From positions 33,099,356-33,163,355 of the forward strand of contig OX463815.1 in NCBI GenBank assembly GCA_949825045.1: a DNA stretch of 64,000 nt, in the 5' to 3' direction. Source of the DNA: Argyresthia goedartella (lineage: Eukaryota > Arthropoda > Insecta > Lepidoptera > Argyresthiidae). Positions 23,493 to 34,134 of this stretch are shown here, piece by piece. Both the position numbers and the translations under genes were made by a program. Numbering within the stretch: the first letter of the stretch is position 1; the number at the start of each line of letters is the position of its first letter. Under the pieces are notes generated by a model. It made no database searches, was not told the DNA's origin, and saw only the letters and a program-made list of their open reading frames with translations.

Positions 23493-25385
23493 CTATGCCA
23501 TGCACATGCATGCAAAATTTCACGCCGGACAACTCCGCATGTACTACGATCGTTGGAAACAGTTGGGAGCTCCCACATACATTCTAAAAATTATACAAGG
23601 ATGCCGCATTCCTTTTGTGTTGAAACCACCATTGCACATTCCAAACAGTCGCAGTGTGAAAACACCAGAATCAAAAAAAAATGTCGAAAATAATGAAAAA
23701 CATGATCTCTCAGGGTGTGCTAGAAAAGGTGTGCCCATCGCCCAGCTTTATTTCCCCGATATTCCTGCGCCCCAAGAGCGACGGCACATGGAGGCCCATA
23801 TTCAACTTAAAAATCTGAACCAATACGTCAACACTCGACTTTTCAGACTAATAAATGGTCATCGGGTAACGGATTTTCTACAACCCAAGGATTGGTTGGC
23901 CAAAGTGGACATTCACCAGGCATACTTCCATGTCCCTGTATTCGAAGGCCACAGAAGGTTTCTCCGCCTTCTGTACGGCGACAAAAACCCACAAATACTG
24001 GAAATGACGTGCCTACCCTTCGGCCTTTGTTCAGCACCGAGAATATTCGCCTCAATTACCAACTAGATAGCACAATACCTCCGCGATCACGGTATCCGGA
24101 TCATCGTGTATCTCGACGATTTTATGCTGGCTCATAAAAACAAAGCCACTCTCATAAATCAAGTGTCGTTGACACTGAACACGCTCGCCCACCTAGGCTG
24201 GCAAGTGAACACAGACAAATCTGTTTGCAACCCACAGAAGGCAGTGGAATACCTGGGCATTGTGTGGAACACATGGCAGAACGCGAAATACATTCCTCAG
24301 ATGTTAGTAGCAAAAATACATTGCACGGTATCCAAAATCTTGACAACACGGACAACGTCCGTCAAAGAGTTACAAGGTCTCATTGGCCTGCTGAACTTTG
24401 CCAGTTTTGCTGTACCGAGGGGTCGTCTAAATTACCGGTATTTACAGTTACAGGCCAACAAGGCCTTGAAACTAAAGATGACAAAACCTTTCCTCTAGTT
24501 GCGAAAGCCCTAGTCGAGTTAGAATGGTGGCAGTTGAATTGTCAGAAGAGTTCTCTACTTCATGTCCCACTATCGTCTCATTACCTAACAACAGATGCCA
24601 GCGACATCGGCTGGGGGGCCAAATTAAACGAAATCTCAATAACAGGCTCATGGCTACCCTCACAGCAGAACCTTCATTGCAACTACAAGGAGATGTTGGC
24701 CATATTAAATGTTTTACGCCATCATTATCATCTCCTGAGCTCACAGTCGCTGCTAATACAGTGCGACAACAAAACTGTCGTCTCTTATCTAAGAAAAGAG
24801 GGAGGGGCGAAATCTATAGCCCTTACGGAGCTGGCAATGAAAGTGCTACAAGTACTGGACCAAAACAACATTCACATGTCCATCTATCACATAGCAGGGA
24901 ACTACAACTGCGAAGCAGACCATTTATCACGTCTCAAAGACCCACCAGAATGGCATCTGCTGTCAAACATAACAAATGTTGTGTTTGCCAAGTGGGGAAC
25001 CCCCGTAATCGATCTTTTTGCTTCCAGGAGAGCTCACGTGGTTCCAACGTACTGTACACTGGACAGAACCGACAACCAGGCGAGCATGTACGATGCTCTA
25101 GGCAGCAAGTGGGATTTCAAGTTGGCATGGCTGTTCCCGCCGCCTTATCTCATTCCCAGAGTATTGACGTACTTAAACAATGCACTGGGTGTGTACCTGA
25201 TCGTAGCCCCGAGATGGCACAAAGTTTACTGGAGACCAGACCTGAAGAGCCGCGCATTGTCACCCCCATTCACGATAAGGAACCTGTCGCAGGTCCTAGT
25301 CGATGTAACGACGGGACGTCCGCCCCCCAACATATCGGAGATGACGCTGGAGATATGGAGATGTGGGGTTGGCAAGAACACCTAA
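23395..25385 (+). pseudogene. DIRS reverse transcriptase-RNase H, broken
   Basis: RT motifs include VDIHQAYFHVPV, CLPFGLCSAPRIF and the catalytic VYLDDFMLAH. RNase H follows with TDASDIGWGA, a CDNKTVVSYL strand and HIAGNYNCEADHLSR, then a methyltransferase-like tail region. A TAG at 24064-24066 interrupts RT between motifs, and a frameshift near 24490 separates RT from RNase H. The open frame ends at 25385, overlapping the recombinase frame. Confidence 0.85.
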
Positions 25386-26342
25386 GTGACTGGAGCGAGG
25401 AACAAAAAGCTCTGCTCCGTTCGAGCTGGCGTGAATCCACTCTTAGAACGTATAAACCAGCTTGGACCCGTTGGCGAAACTGGACCATAACTCACAAGGT
25501 ACCTACATACACATAAACCTACAGGCTCAGACCTGGCCCGATTCCTCACTGATCTACATCAAAAGGAAGCCCTTTCATACAGCACTATCCTTGTTCATAA
25601 ATCTGTAGTGTCTACTCTTTGTGATCCCAGTGAAAGTAATAAGCTAAGCTCACATACACTTGTAAAACAAGTCCTAAAGTCCATTGGGTTAGCTAAGCCT
25701 AAACCTATCAAAGCCCCCATCTGGGATATAGACTCCCTTGTAAACCATCTTTCTAAAAGAACCTGCAATTCATCAAGTTTATTTGCCACCTCTCAAAGAG
25801 CGGCTGCTTTACTCCTACTATGCTCGGGTAGACGTGTACACGATTTAACTTTACTTACCGTTACTCAGGAACACTGTATTATTTCAGATGACAGCATAAT
25901 CTTATGGCCATCTTTTGGCTCCAAAACTGACTCCATTACCCATCAACAATCGGGATGGAAGCTAAATAAGAATAAGGACAAGTCACTGGATCCTATCTAC
26001 TGGATACGCCGCCTCATTGAGTTGGGGAAACCTAGGCGAATTGCTGCTAAGTGCGATAATCTGTCTGTGAGTACTACAGGCGACCCCAAAGCTGCTACAC
26101 GTACAATCATAGGGGGCTGGCTGAAGAAACTTCTTCAAGATGCAAACATCAATGCTACGCCTGGCAGTTTCAGATCAGCTGTTGCATCCAAAAACTGGAT
26201 CGAACACTTTCCCATTGATGACATACTATCCCGAGGCAACTGGAAGTCTGCTAAGACCTTCCAAATTTTTTATCAAAGAGAAGTAAAATCTGGAGATAGA
26301 AGAGAGTCATTGATTACGAACCTATTCTCCCCTGTCGAGTAA
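25310..26342 (+). pseudogene. DIRS tyrosine recombinase, frameshifted
   Basis: The N-terminal SAM-like DNA-binding part (WRESTLRTYKPAWTRWRNW) lies in one frame to 25516. A shift near 25505-25517 leads to the catalytic domain, which stays open to 26342. Visible active-site elements are the first Arg in CSGRRVHDLTLL, an FRSAVASKNW box holding the second Arg, and RGNWKSAKTFQIFY with the likely nucleophile Tyr. This enzyme integrates the circular DIRS cDNA. One indel breaks it. Confidence 0.85.
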
Positions 26343-26545
26343 TTAAGACAATTATGTATTGTTCAATACTTTATTCCAAAGTTTGATTTATATTTGCTGA
26401 TTTTAGTAATACCTACCTAATTTATTTACTGGTTTGGTACCATTTCTACGCAGGTTCTATCAAGATGAATAATAATACCTGTTTATAAGTTACAAGTTAA
26501 TTTTATTTCCTTAAACCACACTAATCACCTCATCTTAACAGAAAG
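26343..26545 (+). other. DIRS 3' segment left of E4
   Basis: AT-rich non-coding continuation of the DIRS element, interrupted at 26545/26546 by E4. The bases just before E4 are gaaag. Confidence 0.6.
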
Positions 26546-26781
26546 TGTACGATTCCATCGTGCATCGTCAGACTTAGTAGCGTCAGCATAAATGTCTAAT
26601 TGTAGTTTTCATTATTTTGTAAGTTAGATTCATCGATCAGTTCACATTCGTCTATCAATAAGTGCGCACCAATTGTAATCATCATAAATAAAGTGATTTA
26701 TCAAGTTATCACTCTTCTTTCCTGTTCCACCAATCATCATCAGTATCAAGTTTTAATGTACCGCCAGCAAGGGCTCGTACA
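26546..26781 (+). repeat. E4 5' LTR
   Basis: 236 bp, identical by eye to 33899-34134. It contains AATAAA at 26687-26692 (polyadenylation signal) and several tatcaag-type words that recur in the leader. LTRs of this size are short for BEL/Pao. Confidence 0.95.
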
Positions 26782-27197
26782 TTAAGTGGTCCTTCGAAAC
26801 CTGTGTTTAGTGCAACTTTGTGTTTTGATCGTGTGACCGCGAATCGGCTCTGTTGGCCTGCCACCAGCGGCAATCCCCAGTAGAGTTGAGAAGGCGCAAA
26901 AAGTCATACGTGAGGAATACAAAAGCATTAGACACGCACGACCAAGCGATCAAGGATTTAAGCCCTAAGGAGGTTTTTATCAAGAGAACAAGCTCTCCCA
27001 AGTTTACCAAGAGATCAAGCTCTACAAGTTAATCAAGTAACAAGGTTTATCAAGAAACCCCTAAGAAGCGAATGACAAGGAACTCAATTTCATCAAGGGA
27101 ACAGGAACTATCAAGCTAGTGATTTTATCAAGAAATTCATCAAGTAATTATTTATCAAACAAGTGAGTTTCTACATATCTCTACCAAGTGAGTTATA
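26782..27197 (+). promoter_or_regulatory. E4 leader with primer site and ATCAAG cluster
   Basis: TGGTCCTTCGAAACC at 26787-26801, five bases after the LTR, is the likely primer-binding site; the tRNA is not identified. Nine copies of ATCAAG occur between 26949 and 27144, far above chance, in varied spacing. They may bind a factor or form part of a packaging or translation signal; this is inference. Confidence 0.7.
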
Positions 27198-30100
27198 ATG
27201 GAAACAAGCCAAGAATTCGTCTACTTGTTGCAAAATCAGCAACAAATTATCGACGGAATAAATCAGCTATGGTCGAATTACAAAAAAGACGGCCAATCTC
27301 GCAAGACAACTGATTATATCAAAAGGAAGGTAGAAACGTTAGATACGTATTGGGCTGAGTTTCAACGGAATCATGAGAGGTTAATGATGGCCGAAAATCA
27401 AGATGGCGACTACTTTACGGCCAATCAATACGAGCATTCCCAATCTTATTACCAAGAAATAAGGGAGTCGATTCTCAGGAGCCCCGGGTTTTCTCTAAAA
27501 CCACCAACGCCACTATTAATTCCTAAGACAGTTGACGTGTCGGAAGAAGATAAATCGGGCGGCGAATCAAGTCAGCAGCATCCGAGGCAGAACAAGCTGC
27601 ACGCCGAATCTGCGCAAAAATATCCCAACAAGTTAGAGGAGATGATGCGTCGGCAAACAAGTAACTTCAAAGCCTTCTCCCGCACCCTATCAAGCATCAA
27701 CTTATCAGAAGTAAAGGAAAAGTGGGAATTCGATGACCTACTTAAGAATTTAGATGCACGGTGGGCAACTATCGATAAACTTCACTGGGACATCGATAGC
27801 GAGCTCCGTGGGGAAGAAGATGAATATTACGAGCAGACCTTCACCAAGCATGAGAAGAGCTACTGTGAGATAAAAAGAGAGATCAATAGCAAGCTGTGGT
27901 CCGTGGCTCATCGTGAAAAGTCCACGCCTAAACTGGATATTCCTGTTTTCCATGGCAACTATCAACAGTGGACATCGTTTAAAGATCTTTTCACGGAGAC
28001 CATTCATAACAATCCCTGCCTATCAAGTGCGCAGAAGATGCAATTTCTAAAAAGCAAAATTAAGGGAGAACCAGAACGCCTCATCCAGCACCTACCGATA
28101 AGCTCCGAAAATTACGTCACCTGCTGGGACATCATCAACCATCGATACAATAACAAAAAGCTTATATTCACAACCCACATGAATACTATGATGTCCCTCC
28201 CCGTTCTGCAACAAGGCACATCGGGTCACATCAAGAGACTGCATGATGTAACGGTAGAATGTCTGAATGGCATAAAAAATTTGGGTATCAACATTGATAC
28301 GTGGGACCCCATCATTATACATCTTTTATCATCAAAACTGGACTCCGAAACACACAATGACTATATGTCTATGTTGAAAGATCCAAGAGAAATACCGCTA
28401 TTGGATGAATTCCTGAAATATCTCGAATTACGATTTACTGCATTAGAAGCATCAAGACGAAAACAGGAAAATACTGCTCAAAAGTCGTCTAACAATCCAC
28501 CTTCTACGTCATCGACCCCTTACAATGCATCACGTTCCAAGCACTACTATTCAAGCAACAAGGCTACTTCGAATACTCAAACAAGAAACCAGATAAAATG
28601 TCCCGTTTGCGATCAAGATCACGGGGTCTATTATTGCCCACAGTTCAGAGGAATGGATCCTGCAACGCAAAAGAAAACAATTACTAAGCTCAACATATGT
28701 AGTAATTGTCTCTATTCTCATAAAGGGAAAGATTGTTCGTCGACAAAGCGCTGCCGTGAATGTAATGGCTTTCATAATACCATTTTACATGAAGCTTTTA
28801 ACAATCAAACCCAAAGAAATATGCCACTAGAATCACAGCAGTGGACAAAGAACAGTGGAAATACACATGTTGCGCAACAATCAGGCAAGATTATTCAGCA
28901 ATCGTCAGCAAACGAAGTCTTGCTAGCGACAGCGCTGATCAAAGTGCAAGCCAGAAACGGAGTTCAACATGTTTTGCGCGCGCTCATAGATCAAGGCTCA
29001 CAAGTTTCCTTAATAAGCGAGAGAGCTTCACAACTTCTGAAAATTCCAAGACAGAGTTGCAAAGGCGTTATCACTGGAATCGGCACTAACGACACAACAT
29101 GTAAAGGCGCTATGAAAATACTATGCACGTCATTAAGGGGAAGCTTTAGCTTTGAAGTAGAAGCGCTAATTATGAAAAGTTTGACACGAAACTTACCAAA
29201 CAATACTATCAGTAAGCCATCATGGGCGTTCCTCGAAGAAATTGAATTAGCCGATCCGCAGTTTTACTTGAGCAACCCCATTGACATACTCCTGGGTGCC
29301 GAAGTATACGCCAACATTGTCCTTAGCGGTGTAAGAAAACAAGTATCGTCACCGTTAGCCCAAGAAACAAGACTTGGTTGGATACTGTGTGGAAAAATTC
29401 AAAGTCTGCACTGCAACGTAGTGCTGAACAATATAGAAGACATTCAACAATTTTGGCAGATAGAGGACATTCAAGGAGCATCACGAAACTCATCAGAAGA
29501 GGAAGATTGCATTAATTTCTATAAGTCAACAACATCAAGGTTGAGCGACGGACGATACCAAGTGCGACTCCCTCTTAAATCGACTGCAAAATCAGATCTA
29601 GGGCAGTCCAAAAACAAAGCGATTGCACAATTTCTACAACTTGAACGGAAATTTTCGAAGCAAAAAATTATTGCTTCGCTTTACAAAGAATTTGTGGACG
29701 AGTACCTATCGCTTGGACACATGAAGCTGGCACGTGACGGAAATCATCCCGAATATTTTTTGCCACACCATTGCGTGTTACGAGAAGAATCCACTACCAC
29801 GGCACTTCGTGTGGTATTCAACGGATCCGAAAAAACTTCAAGTGGGCTCAGTTTGAATGACCTGATGTACAAAGGGCCCAATTTACAAAAAGATATTTTG
29901 GTTCTTATACTGAAATGGAGACAACACAGGATAGCGTTTGTGGCAGATATAGAAAAGATGTTTCGACAGCTGTGGGTACATCCCGAGGACCAACATCTCC
30001 AAAAAATCATATGGCGAGACTATCCACATCAACTCTTACAAGAGTATCAATTGACAACAGTCACCTACGGCACCAAGGCCGCCCCCTTTCTTGCCATGAT

Positions 30101-33100
30101 GACGCTAAAGCAATTGGCATGGGATGAAAGACTCAAGTACCCAGAAGCTGCCAAAGTAGTCGAGGAGTGCTTCTACATGGATGACCTGCTACATGGGTCG
30201 GACTCGGTGACGGCAGCCAAAAGGTTACAGGAAGATCTTATTCAACTGATGAGATCAGGCGGCTTGAATCTAAGAAAATGGAAGTCCAATCATACCGCTT
30301 TAATGCAACAAGACACCAACAAGGGTGAAGGTACTGAGAACACTTATCAGTTCATACAACCAGAATCGATGAAAACGTTGGGACTTAATTGGAGCTCGGC
30401 AAATGACGTCTTCACATTTCGATCAAAGATTGAAACCACGACTGATACCAAGACAGTGTGTACGAAGAGACAGTTGTTATCAGAAATCGCCCGATTATTT
30501 GACCCCCTTGGCTGGCTCACGCCAATTTCTACACAAATGAAATTACTTTTTCAATCCGTCTGGAATAGAAATCTTCAGTGGGATGACAAGATACCCGAAG
30601 ATATTCACAAAGAATGGATAAAAATAAAACAACACATATCAGCTATAAATAACCTAAACATACCAAGATGGTTAGGTACAAACACTTCAAGCGATATAGA
30701 GTTGCACGGCTATTGTGACGCATCGCAAAAGGCATACGCCTGCGTTATTTATTGCAAACTAAAAATATGTGGCCAATATCAAATCACTCTCGTCGCGGCC
30801 AAATCAAGATTAGTACCACACAATAAAGAGATAACGTTACCAAAACTGGAGTTATGCGGAGCCCATTTGCTGGCCACACTGATGGAAAAAGTACAAGATA
30901 GTTTGAGCAACCATCATATCAAGATGTATGGTTGGGTTGATTCGACTGCCGTCCTTGGCTGGCTACAAGGTCAGCCTCAGCGCTGGAAGCCGTTTGTTGC
31001 TAACAGGGTGCAACAAATTACACGAGTTATGCCCGCGTCATGTTGGCGGTACGTCAAATCTGCCGAAAATCCCGCAGATTGTGCTAGCAGAGGACTCAAC
31101 GCTACACAGTTACAAGAACATCCACTTTGGTGGCAAGGGCCGACTTGGCTACCCACATTCGATGAAAAACAGAGATTGAGCAAATTATATTCGACTGATG
31201 AAGAGGCCAAGCCAACGAAAGCGAGTGTACAGGCTGTAACAAGAAACAGCAATCTTGTAACTGAGTTGTTAAACAAGTACAGCTCATACATCAAGGTAGT
31301 ACACGTACTGTCATGGTTACGTCGATTCATAAGTCGGAAACAAGACAGAAAATATGAGCCCTACATAACACTGTCTGAAAGTAGACAAACTACTCAAATG
31401 ATTATAAAGGATGTTCAAGGAAAAGAATTTCACGACGAGATAAACGACCTCAAAAACGGCAAACAAGTGTCGTCCAAAAGCAAGATCTTCAGTCTCACAC
31501 CCTTCCTCGATGAAAATGGCATACTCAGAGTTGGGGGAAGACTGAAGCACGCACACATTAATCCAGAGATGAAACACCCTGTAATTTTACCTCAGCAAAG
31601 CCGCTTGACGGAATTAATTATTTTGCAAGCGCATGAACATACCTACCACGGTGGTGCTCGGATTACATTGTCATTCATAAGACAAAAATATTGGATACTT
31701 AGTGGAAATAAGACCACTAAGCAGTTTATTCGTCGGTGTATTACGTGCAAGAAACACAAGCCTACAAAAAATAATCAAATAATGGGAGACTTACCGGAAG
31801 CAAGGATCAAACCATCTCGTCCTTTCATGCATACCGGTGTTGACTACACGGGACACTTCTACATAAAATCCAACAAGGGACGTGGTATCAAGACCACCAA
31901 GGGCTATGTAGCAGTCTTCGTATGCATGGTGACCAAGGCGGTGCACCTAGAGCTGGTTTCCGACCTGACAACATCTTCATTCCTCGCCGCTGTAAGAAGA
32001 ATGGCAGCGCGCAAAGGAAAACCAGGACATTTTTACAGTGATAATGGGACCACCTTTGTTGGAGCTAATAGATGTCTACAAGAAGAATATCAGGAGATAA
32101 AAGAGCTCATCAACGACCAATTCTTGGGGGAGATAGCCGATATGGAGATAACATGGCACTTCAACGCCCCTTCCTGGCCGTCAGCAGGAGGTCTATGGGA
32201 GGCGGCAGTAAAAAGTTTCAAATTCCACCTGAAACGAGTGGTCGGCGACCAACGCCTTACATATGAAGAATTCTCAACCCTCCTTGCACAAATAGAGGGT
32301 TGCATGAACTCAAGGCCATTATGTCCCTTATCTGAAGATCCGGAAGACCTGAATTATCTCACACCTGCTCACTTCTTAACCAGCGGACCAACTCTTACCT
32401 TGGTTGAGACAGAGAAAGACCAGCGCACAAGATGGTACCTAACACAAAAAATATTGCAAGATTTGTGGAAGAGATGGGTCTCAGAATATATGATACAATT
32501 AGCCGCCAGAAGCAAGTGGAAAAATCCGCGGCGTAATTATCAAGTCGGCGACGTCGTCATGATCCATGATGAACATCTACCCCCAGGCAAGTGGGCGATG
32601 GGTCGAGTTACGGAATTGCACCAAGGCAAAGACGGATACGTACGTGTCGTTACGCTGAAAACGAAGAATGGATTTTTAAAACGGCCTGTTGTAAAAACTT
32701 CACCTTTACTGGAGAACGACGATAAGGATCAAGATGCGGGACCTCAGAGCCAGAAGGTAGAACCACGTCAATCAAGTGACGTAGTTACAGCTACCCTACA
32801 GAGACCGACGCGAACAAGTGCGATCAGTCCTATCCAGTTCAAACTCAGTGCAGTTGTTACAGCCTTATTTTTGCTGCTAACATTCGTATGCGATTCTCAC
32901 TGCAACACAAATGTGACCCAATTCAGACAAGGACAAGCTATATACTTCGACAAGATCTCAGATATGATGCTGATTAAAGACGAGTGGAAAATTGTCGCCT
33001 ATTATAACTTGCAACCTTATTGGGATGGAATAGACGCATTCAACAAATACACAAAAACGCTCCAACAGACATGTATTATGATACGGGAGCAAGCCCACTG

Positions 33101-33797
33101 TGATGTCATACTACTTCAATTACGGCACGGATTCTCCGAACTAGAGTACTACGACCAAGTATTACTTACTCAGCACACGTCGAGCACGCGACTTGCCAGA
33201 CAGCGCCGGCGCCGTGGCCTTATCAATGGTGTCGGGTATCTCGCTAATGGATTGTTTGGAATATTGGATGAGAATTTCGCTGAACAATACAGGAAAGACA
33301 TCGCTCTAGTTCGAGACAATCAGAGACACATAGCATCGCTTTGGAAAAATCAGACCTCAATTATAGAGGCAGAGTTCAATTTATTAAAGGGAGCCGAAAA
33401 TACTATGGAAAAGCAACAACAATTGTCCTTGTTAGGAGAGAGGATAAATCAGCTGAAGCAAGCAGAAGTAATATCGACAGACCTCTCTTATCACGATGTT
33501 CATCACTACACTATGATTTATGTGGTTTGCGGAATCTTAGTCATTATTGGAATAATGACAATCATCAGAAAGCTGCAATGTGGATGGTTGGTGCACAGCA
33601 CTGCGCCCCCCGCCCCCCCGCCGCCGGCCCCGACGCAGCCCGCGCCGCCCGCGCCTGCTCTGCCCCCGCTGTCCGCCGGCTACGCCCGTCCCACCGCGCA
33701 CGCGAGCAACGCGGGCAACCACAGCATCGAGATACCTGCTATACACCCCCGCGCTGACAAGAACGCAAGGGTGCAATTCAAGATTTCAGATTATTAG
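27198..33797 (+). CDS. E4 gag-pol-env-like polyprotein, 2199 aa
   Basis: A single frame from ATG 27198 to TAG 33795-33797. Approximate residues: helical Gag N-terminus 1-235, DUF1759-type core near 243-400 (IPVFHGNYQQWTSF), zinc knuckles 467-530 (CPVCDQDHGVYYC, CSNCLYSHKGKDC, CRECNGFH), aspartic protease near 593 (LIDQGSQVSLIS), RT with YMDD near 992, RNase H from 1172 (CDASQKAYA), integrase HHCC 1460-1517, catalytic DDE region 1547-1665 (GVDYTGHF, YSDNGTTFVGA, GGLWEAAVKS), DUF5641-like 1745-1840. Residues about 1881-2199 form the envelope-like part, described separately. All catalytic motifs look intact. How Env is released (protease or splicing) is not visible. Confidence 0.95.
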   Translation: METSQEFVYLLQNQQQIIDGINQLWSNYKKDGQSRKTTDYIKRKVETLDTYWAEFQRNHERLMMAENQDGDYFTANQYEHSQSYYQEIRESILRSPGFSLKPPTPLLIPKTVDVSEEDKSGGESSQQHPRQNKLHAESAQKYPNKLEEMMRRQTSNFKAFSRTLSSINLSEVKEKWEFDDLLKNLDARWATIDKLHWDIDSELRGEEDEYYEQTFTKHEKSYCEIKREINSKLWSVAHREKSTPKLDIPVFHGNYQQWTSFKDLFTETIHNNPCLSSAQKMQFLKSKIKGEPERLIQHLPISSENYVTCWDIINHRYNNKKLIFTTHMNTMMSLPVLQQGTSGHIKRLHDVTVECLNGIKNLGINIDTWDPIIIHLLSSKLDSETHNDYMSMLKDPREIPLLDEFLKYLELRFTALEASRRKQENTAQKSSNNPPSTSSTPYNASRSKHYYSSNKATSNTQTRNQIKCPVCDQDHGVYYCPQFRGMDPATQKKTITKLNICSNCLYSHKGKDCSSTKRCRECNGFHNTILHEAFNNQTQRNMPLESQQWTKNSGNTHVAQQSGKIIQQSSANEVLLATALIKVQARNGVQHVLRALIDQGSQVSLISERASQLLKIPRQSCKGVITGIGTNDTTCKGAMKILCTSLRGSFSFEVEALIMKSLTRNLPNNTISKPSWAFLEEIELADPQFYLSNPIDILLGAEVYANIVLSGVRKQVSSPLAQETRLGWILCGKIQSLHCNVVLNNIEDIQQFWQIEDIQGASRNSSEEEDCINFYKSTTSRLSDGRYQVRLPLKSTAKSDLGQSKNKAIAQFLQLERKFSKQKIIASLYKEFVDEYLSLGHMKLARDGNHPEYFLPHHCVLREESTTTALRVVFNGSEKTSSGLSLNDLMYKGPNLQKDILVLILKWRQHRIAFVADIEKMFRQLWVHPEDQHLQKIIWRDYPHQLLQEYQLTTVTYGTKAAPFLAMMTLKQLAWDERLKYPEAAKVVEECFYMDDLLHGSDSVTAAKRLQEDLIQLMRSGGLNLRKWKSNHTALMQQDTNKGEGTENTYQFIQPESMKTLGLNWSSANDVFTFRSKIETTTDTKTVCTKRQLLSEIARLFDPLGWLTPISTQMKLLFQSVWNRNLQWDDKIPEDIHKEWIKIKQHISAINNLNIPRWLGTNTSSDIELHGYCDASQKAYACVIYCKLKICGQYQITLVAAKSRLVPHNKEITLPKLELCGAHLLATLMEKVQDSLSNHHIKMYGWVDSTAVLGWLQGQPQRWKPFVANRVQQITRVMPASCWRYVKSAENPADCASRGLNATQLQEHPLWWQGPTWLPTFDEKQRLSKLYSTDEEAKPTKASVQAVTRNSNLVTELLNKYSSYIKVVHVLSWLRRFISRKQDRKYEPYITLSESRQTTQMIIKDVQGKEFHDEINDLKNGKQVSSKSKIFSLTPFLDENGILRVGGRLKHAHINPEMKHPVILPQQSRLTELIILQAHEHTYHGGARITLSFIRQKYWILSGNKTTKQFIRRCITCKKHKPTKNNQIMGDLPEARIKPSRPFMHTGVDYTGHFYIKSNKGRGIKTTKGYVAVFVCMVTKAVHLELVSDLTTSSFLAAVRRMAARKGKPGHFYSDNGTTFVGANRCLQEEYQEIKELINDQFLGEIADMEITWHFNAPSWPSAGGLWEAAVKSFKFHLKRVVGDQRLTYEEFSTLLAQIEGCMNSRPLCPLSEDPEDLNYLTPAHFLTSGPTLTLVETEKDQRTRWYLTQKILQDLWKRWVSEYMIQLAARSKWKNPRRNYQVGDVVMIHDEHLPPGKWAMGRVTELHQGKDGYVRVVTLKTKNGFLKRPVVKTSPLLENDDKDQDAGPQSQKVEPRQSSDVVTATLQRPTRTSAISPIQFKLSAVVTALFLLLTFVCDSHCNTNVTQFRQGQAIYFDKISDMMLIKDEWKIVAYYNLQPYWDGIDAFNKYTKTLQQTCIMIREQAHCDVILLQLRHGFSELEYYDQVLLTQHTSSTRLARQRRRRGLINGVGYLANGLFGILDENFAEQYRKDIALVRDNQRHIASLWKNQTSIIEAEFNLLKGAENTMEKQQQLSLLGERINQLKQAEVISTDLSYHDVHHYTMIYVVCGILVIIGIMTIIRKLQCGWLVHSTAPPAPPPPAPTQPAPPAPALPPLSAGYARPTAHASNAGNHSIEIPAIHPRADKNARVQFKISDY
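32839..33797 (+). other. Envelope-like region of E4
   Basis: In frame with pol. A hydrophobic segment (VVTALFLLLTFVC, about residue 1885-1900) could serve as signal peptide. A short Cys-containing part with an N-glycosylation site (NVT) follows, then the furin-type site RQRRRR and a hydrophobic fusion peptide GLINGVGYLANGLFGILD, the signature of baculovirus F and errantivirus Env proteins. A coiled-coil-like helix with an NQT site, a membrane span (MIYVVCGILVIIGIMTII) and a Pro-rich tail complete it. Only about 98 residues lie between cleavage site and membrane span, far fewer than in the F family. Confidence 0.85.
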
Positions 33798-33898
33798 TGG
33801 TTCTGTGTTGATGTGATGTGCAATTTTATTAAGTTTCTTAAGGTTTAATTGACATGTATTAATTATTTAAGATTTTTCTCATCTCAGGCCCCGGAATA

Positions 33899-34134
33899 TG
33901 TACGATTCCATCGTGCATCGTCAGACTTAGTAGCGTCAGCATAAATGTCTAATTGTAGTTTTCATTATTTTGTAAGTTAGATTCATCGATCAGTTCACAT
34001 TCGTCTATCAATAAGTGCGCACCAATTGTAATCATCATAAATAAAGTGATTTATCAAGTTATCACTCTTCTTTCCTGTTCCACCAATCATCATCAGTATC
34101 AAGTTTTAATGTACCGCCAGCAAGGGCTCGTACA
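33899..34134 (+). repeat. E4 3' LTR
   Basis: 236 bp, identical by eye to the 5' LTR. It is preceded by a short purine-rich stretch (ggccccggaa) that may prime plus-strand synthesis. AATAAA lies at 34040-34045. Confidence 0.95.

Larger units (their letters stand above)
26546..34134 (+). mobile_element. E4: intact BEL/Pao element with envelope-like domain
   Basis: 7589 bp with two 236-bp LTRs that I find identical, ending TGTACG...CGTACA (6-bp inverted repeats). A primer-binding site, a 400-bp leader and one uninterrupted frame of 2199 codons follow, covering gag, pol and an env-like region. Identical LTRs and an open frame argue for a very recent insertion. It lies inside DIRS. The flanks gaaag (left) and ttaag (right) are not a perfect duplication. 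Gene order and the single gag-pol-env frame resemble roo-type BEL/Pao elements of Drosophila. Confidence 0.95.

Noticed and set aside
33341..33816. Overlapping frames in the GC-rich E4 tail
   Set aside because: They are shadows of the intact 2199-codon frame caused by GC-rich repeats.
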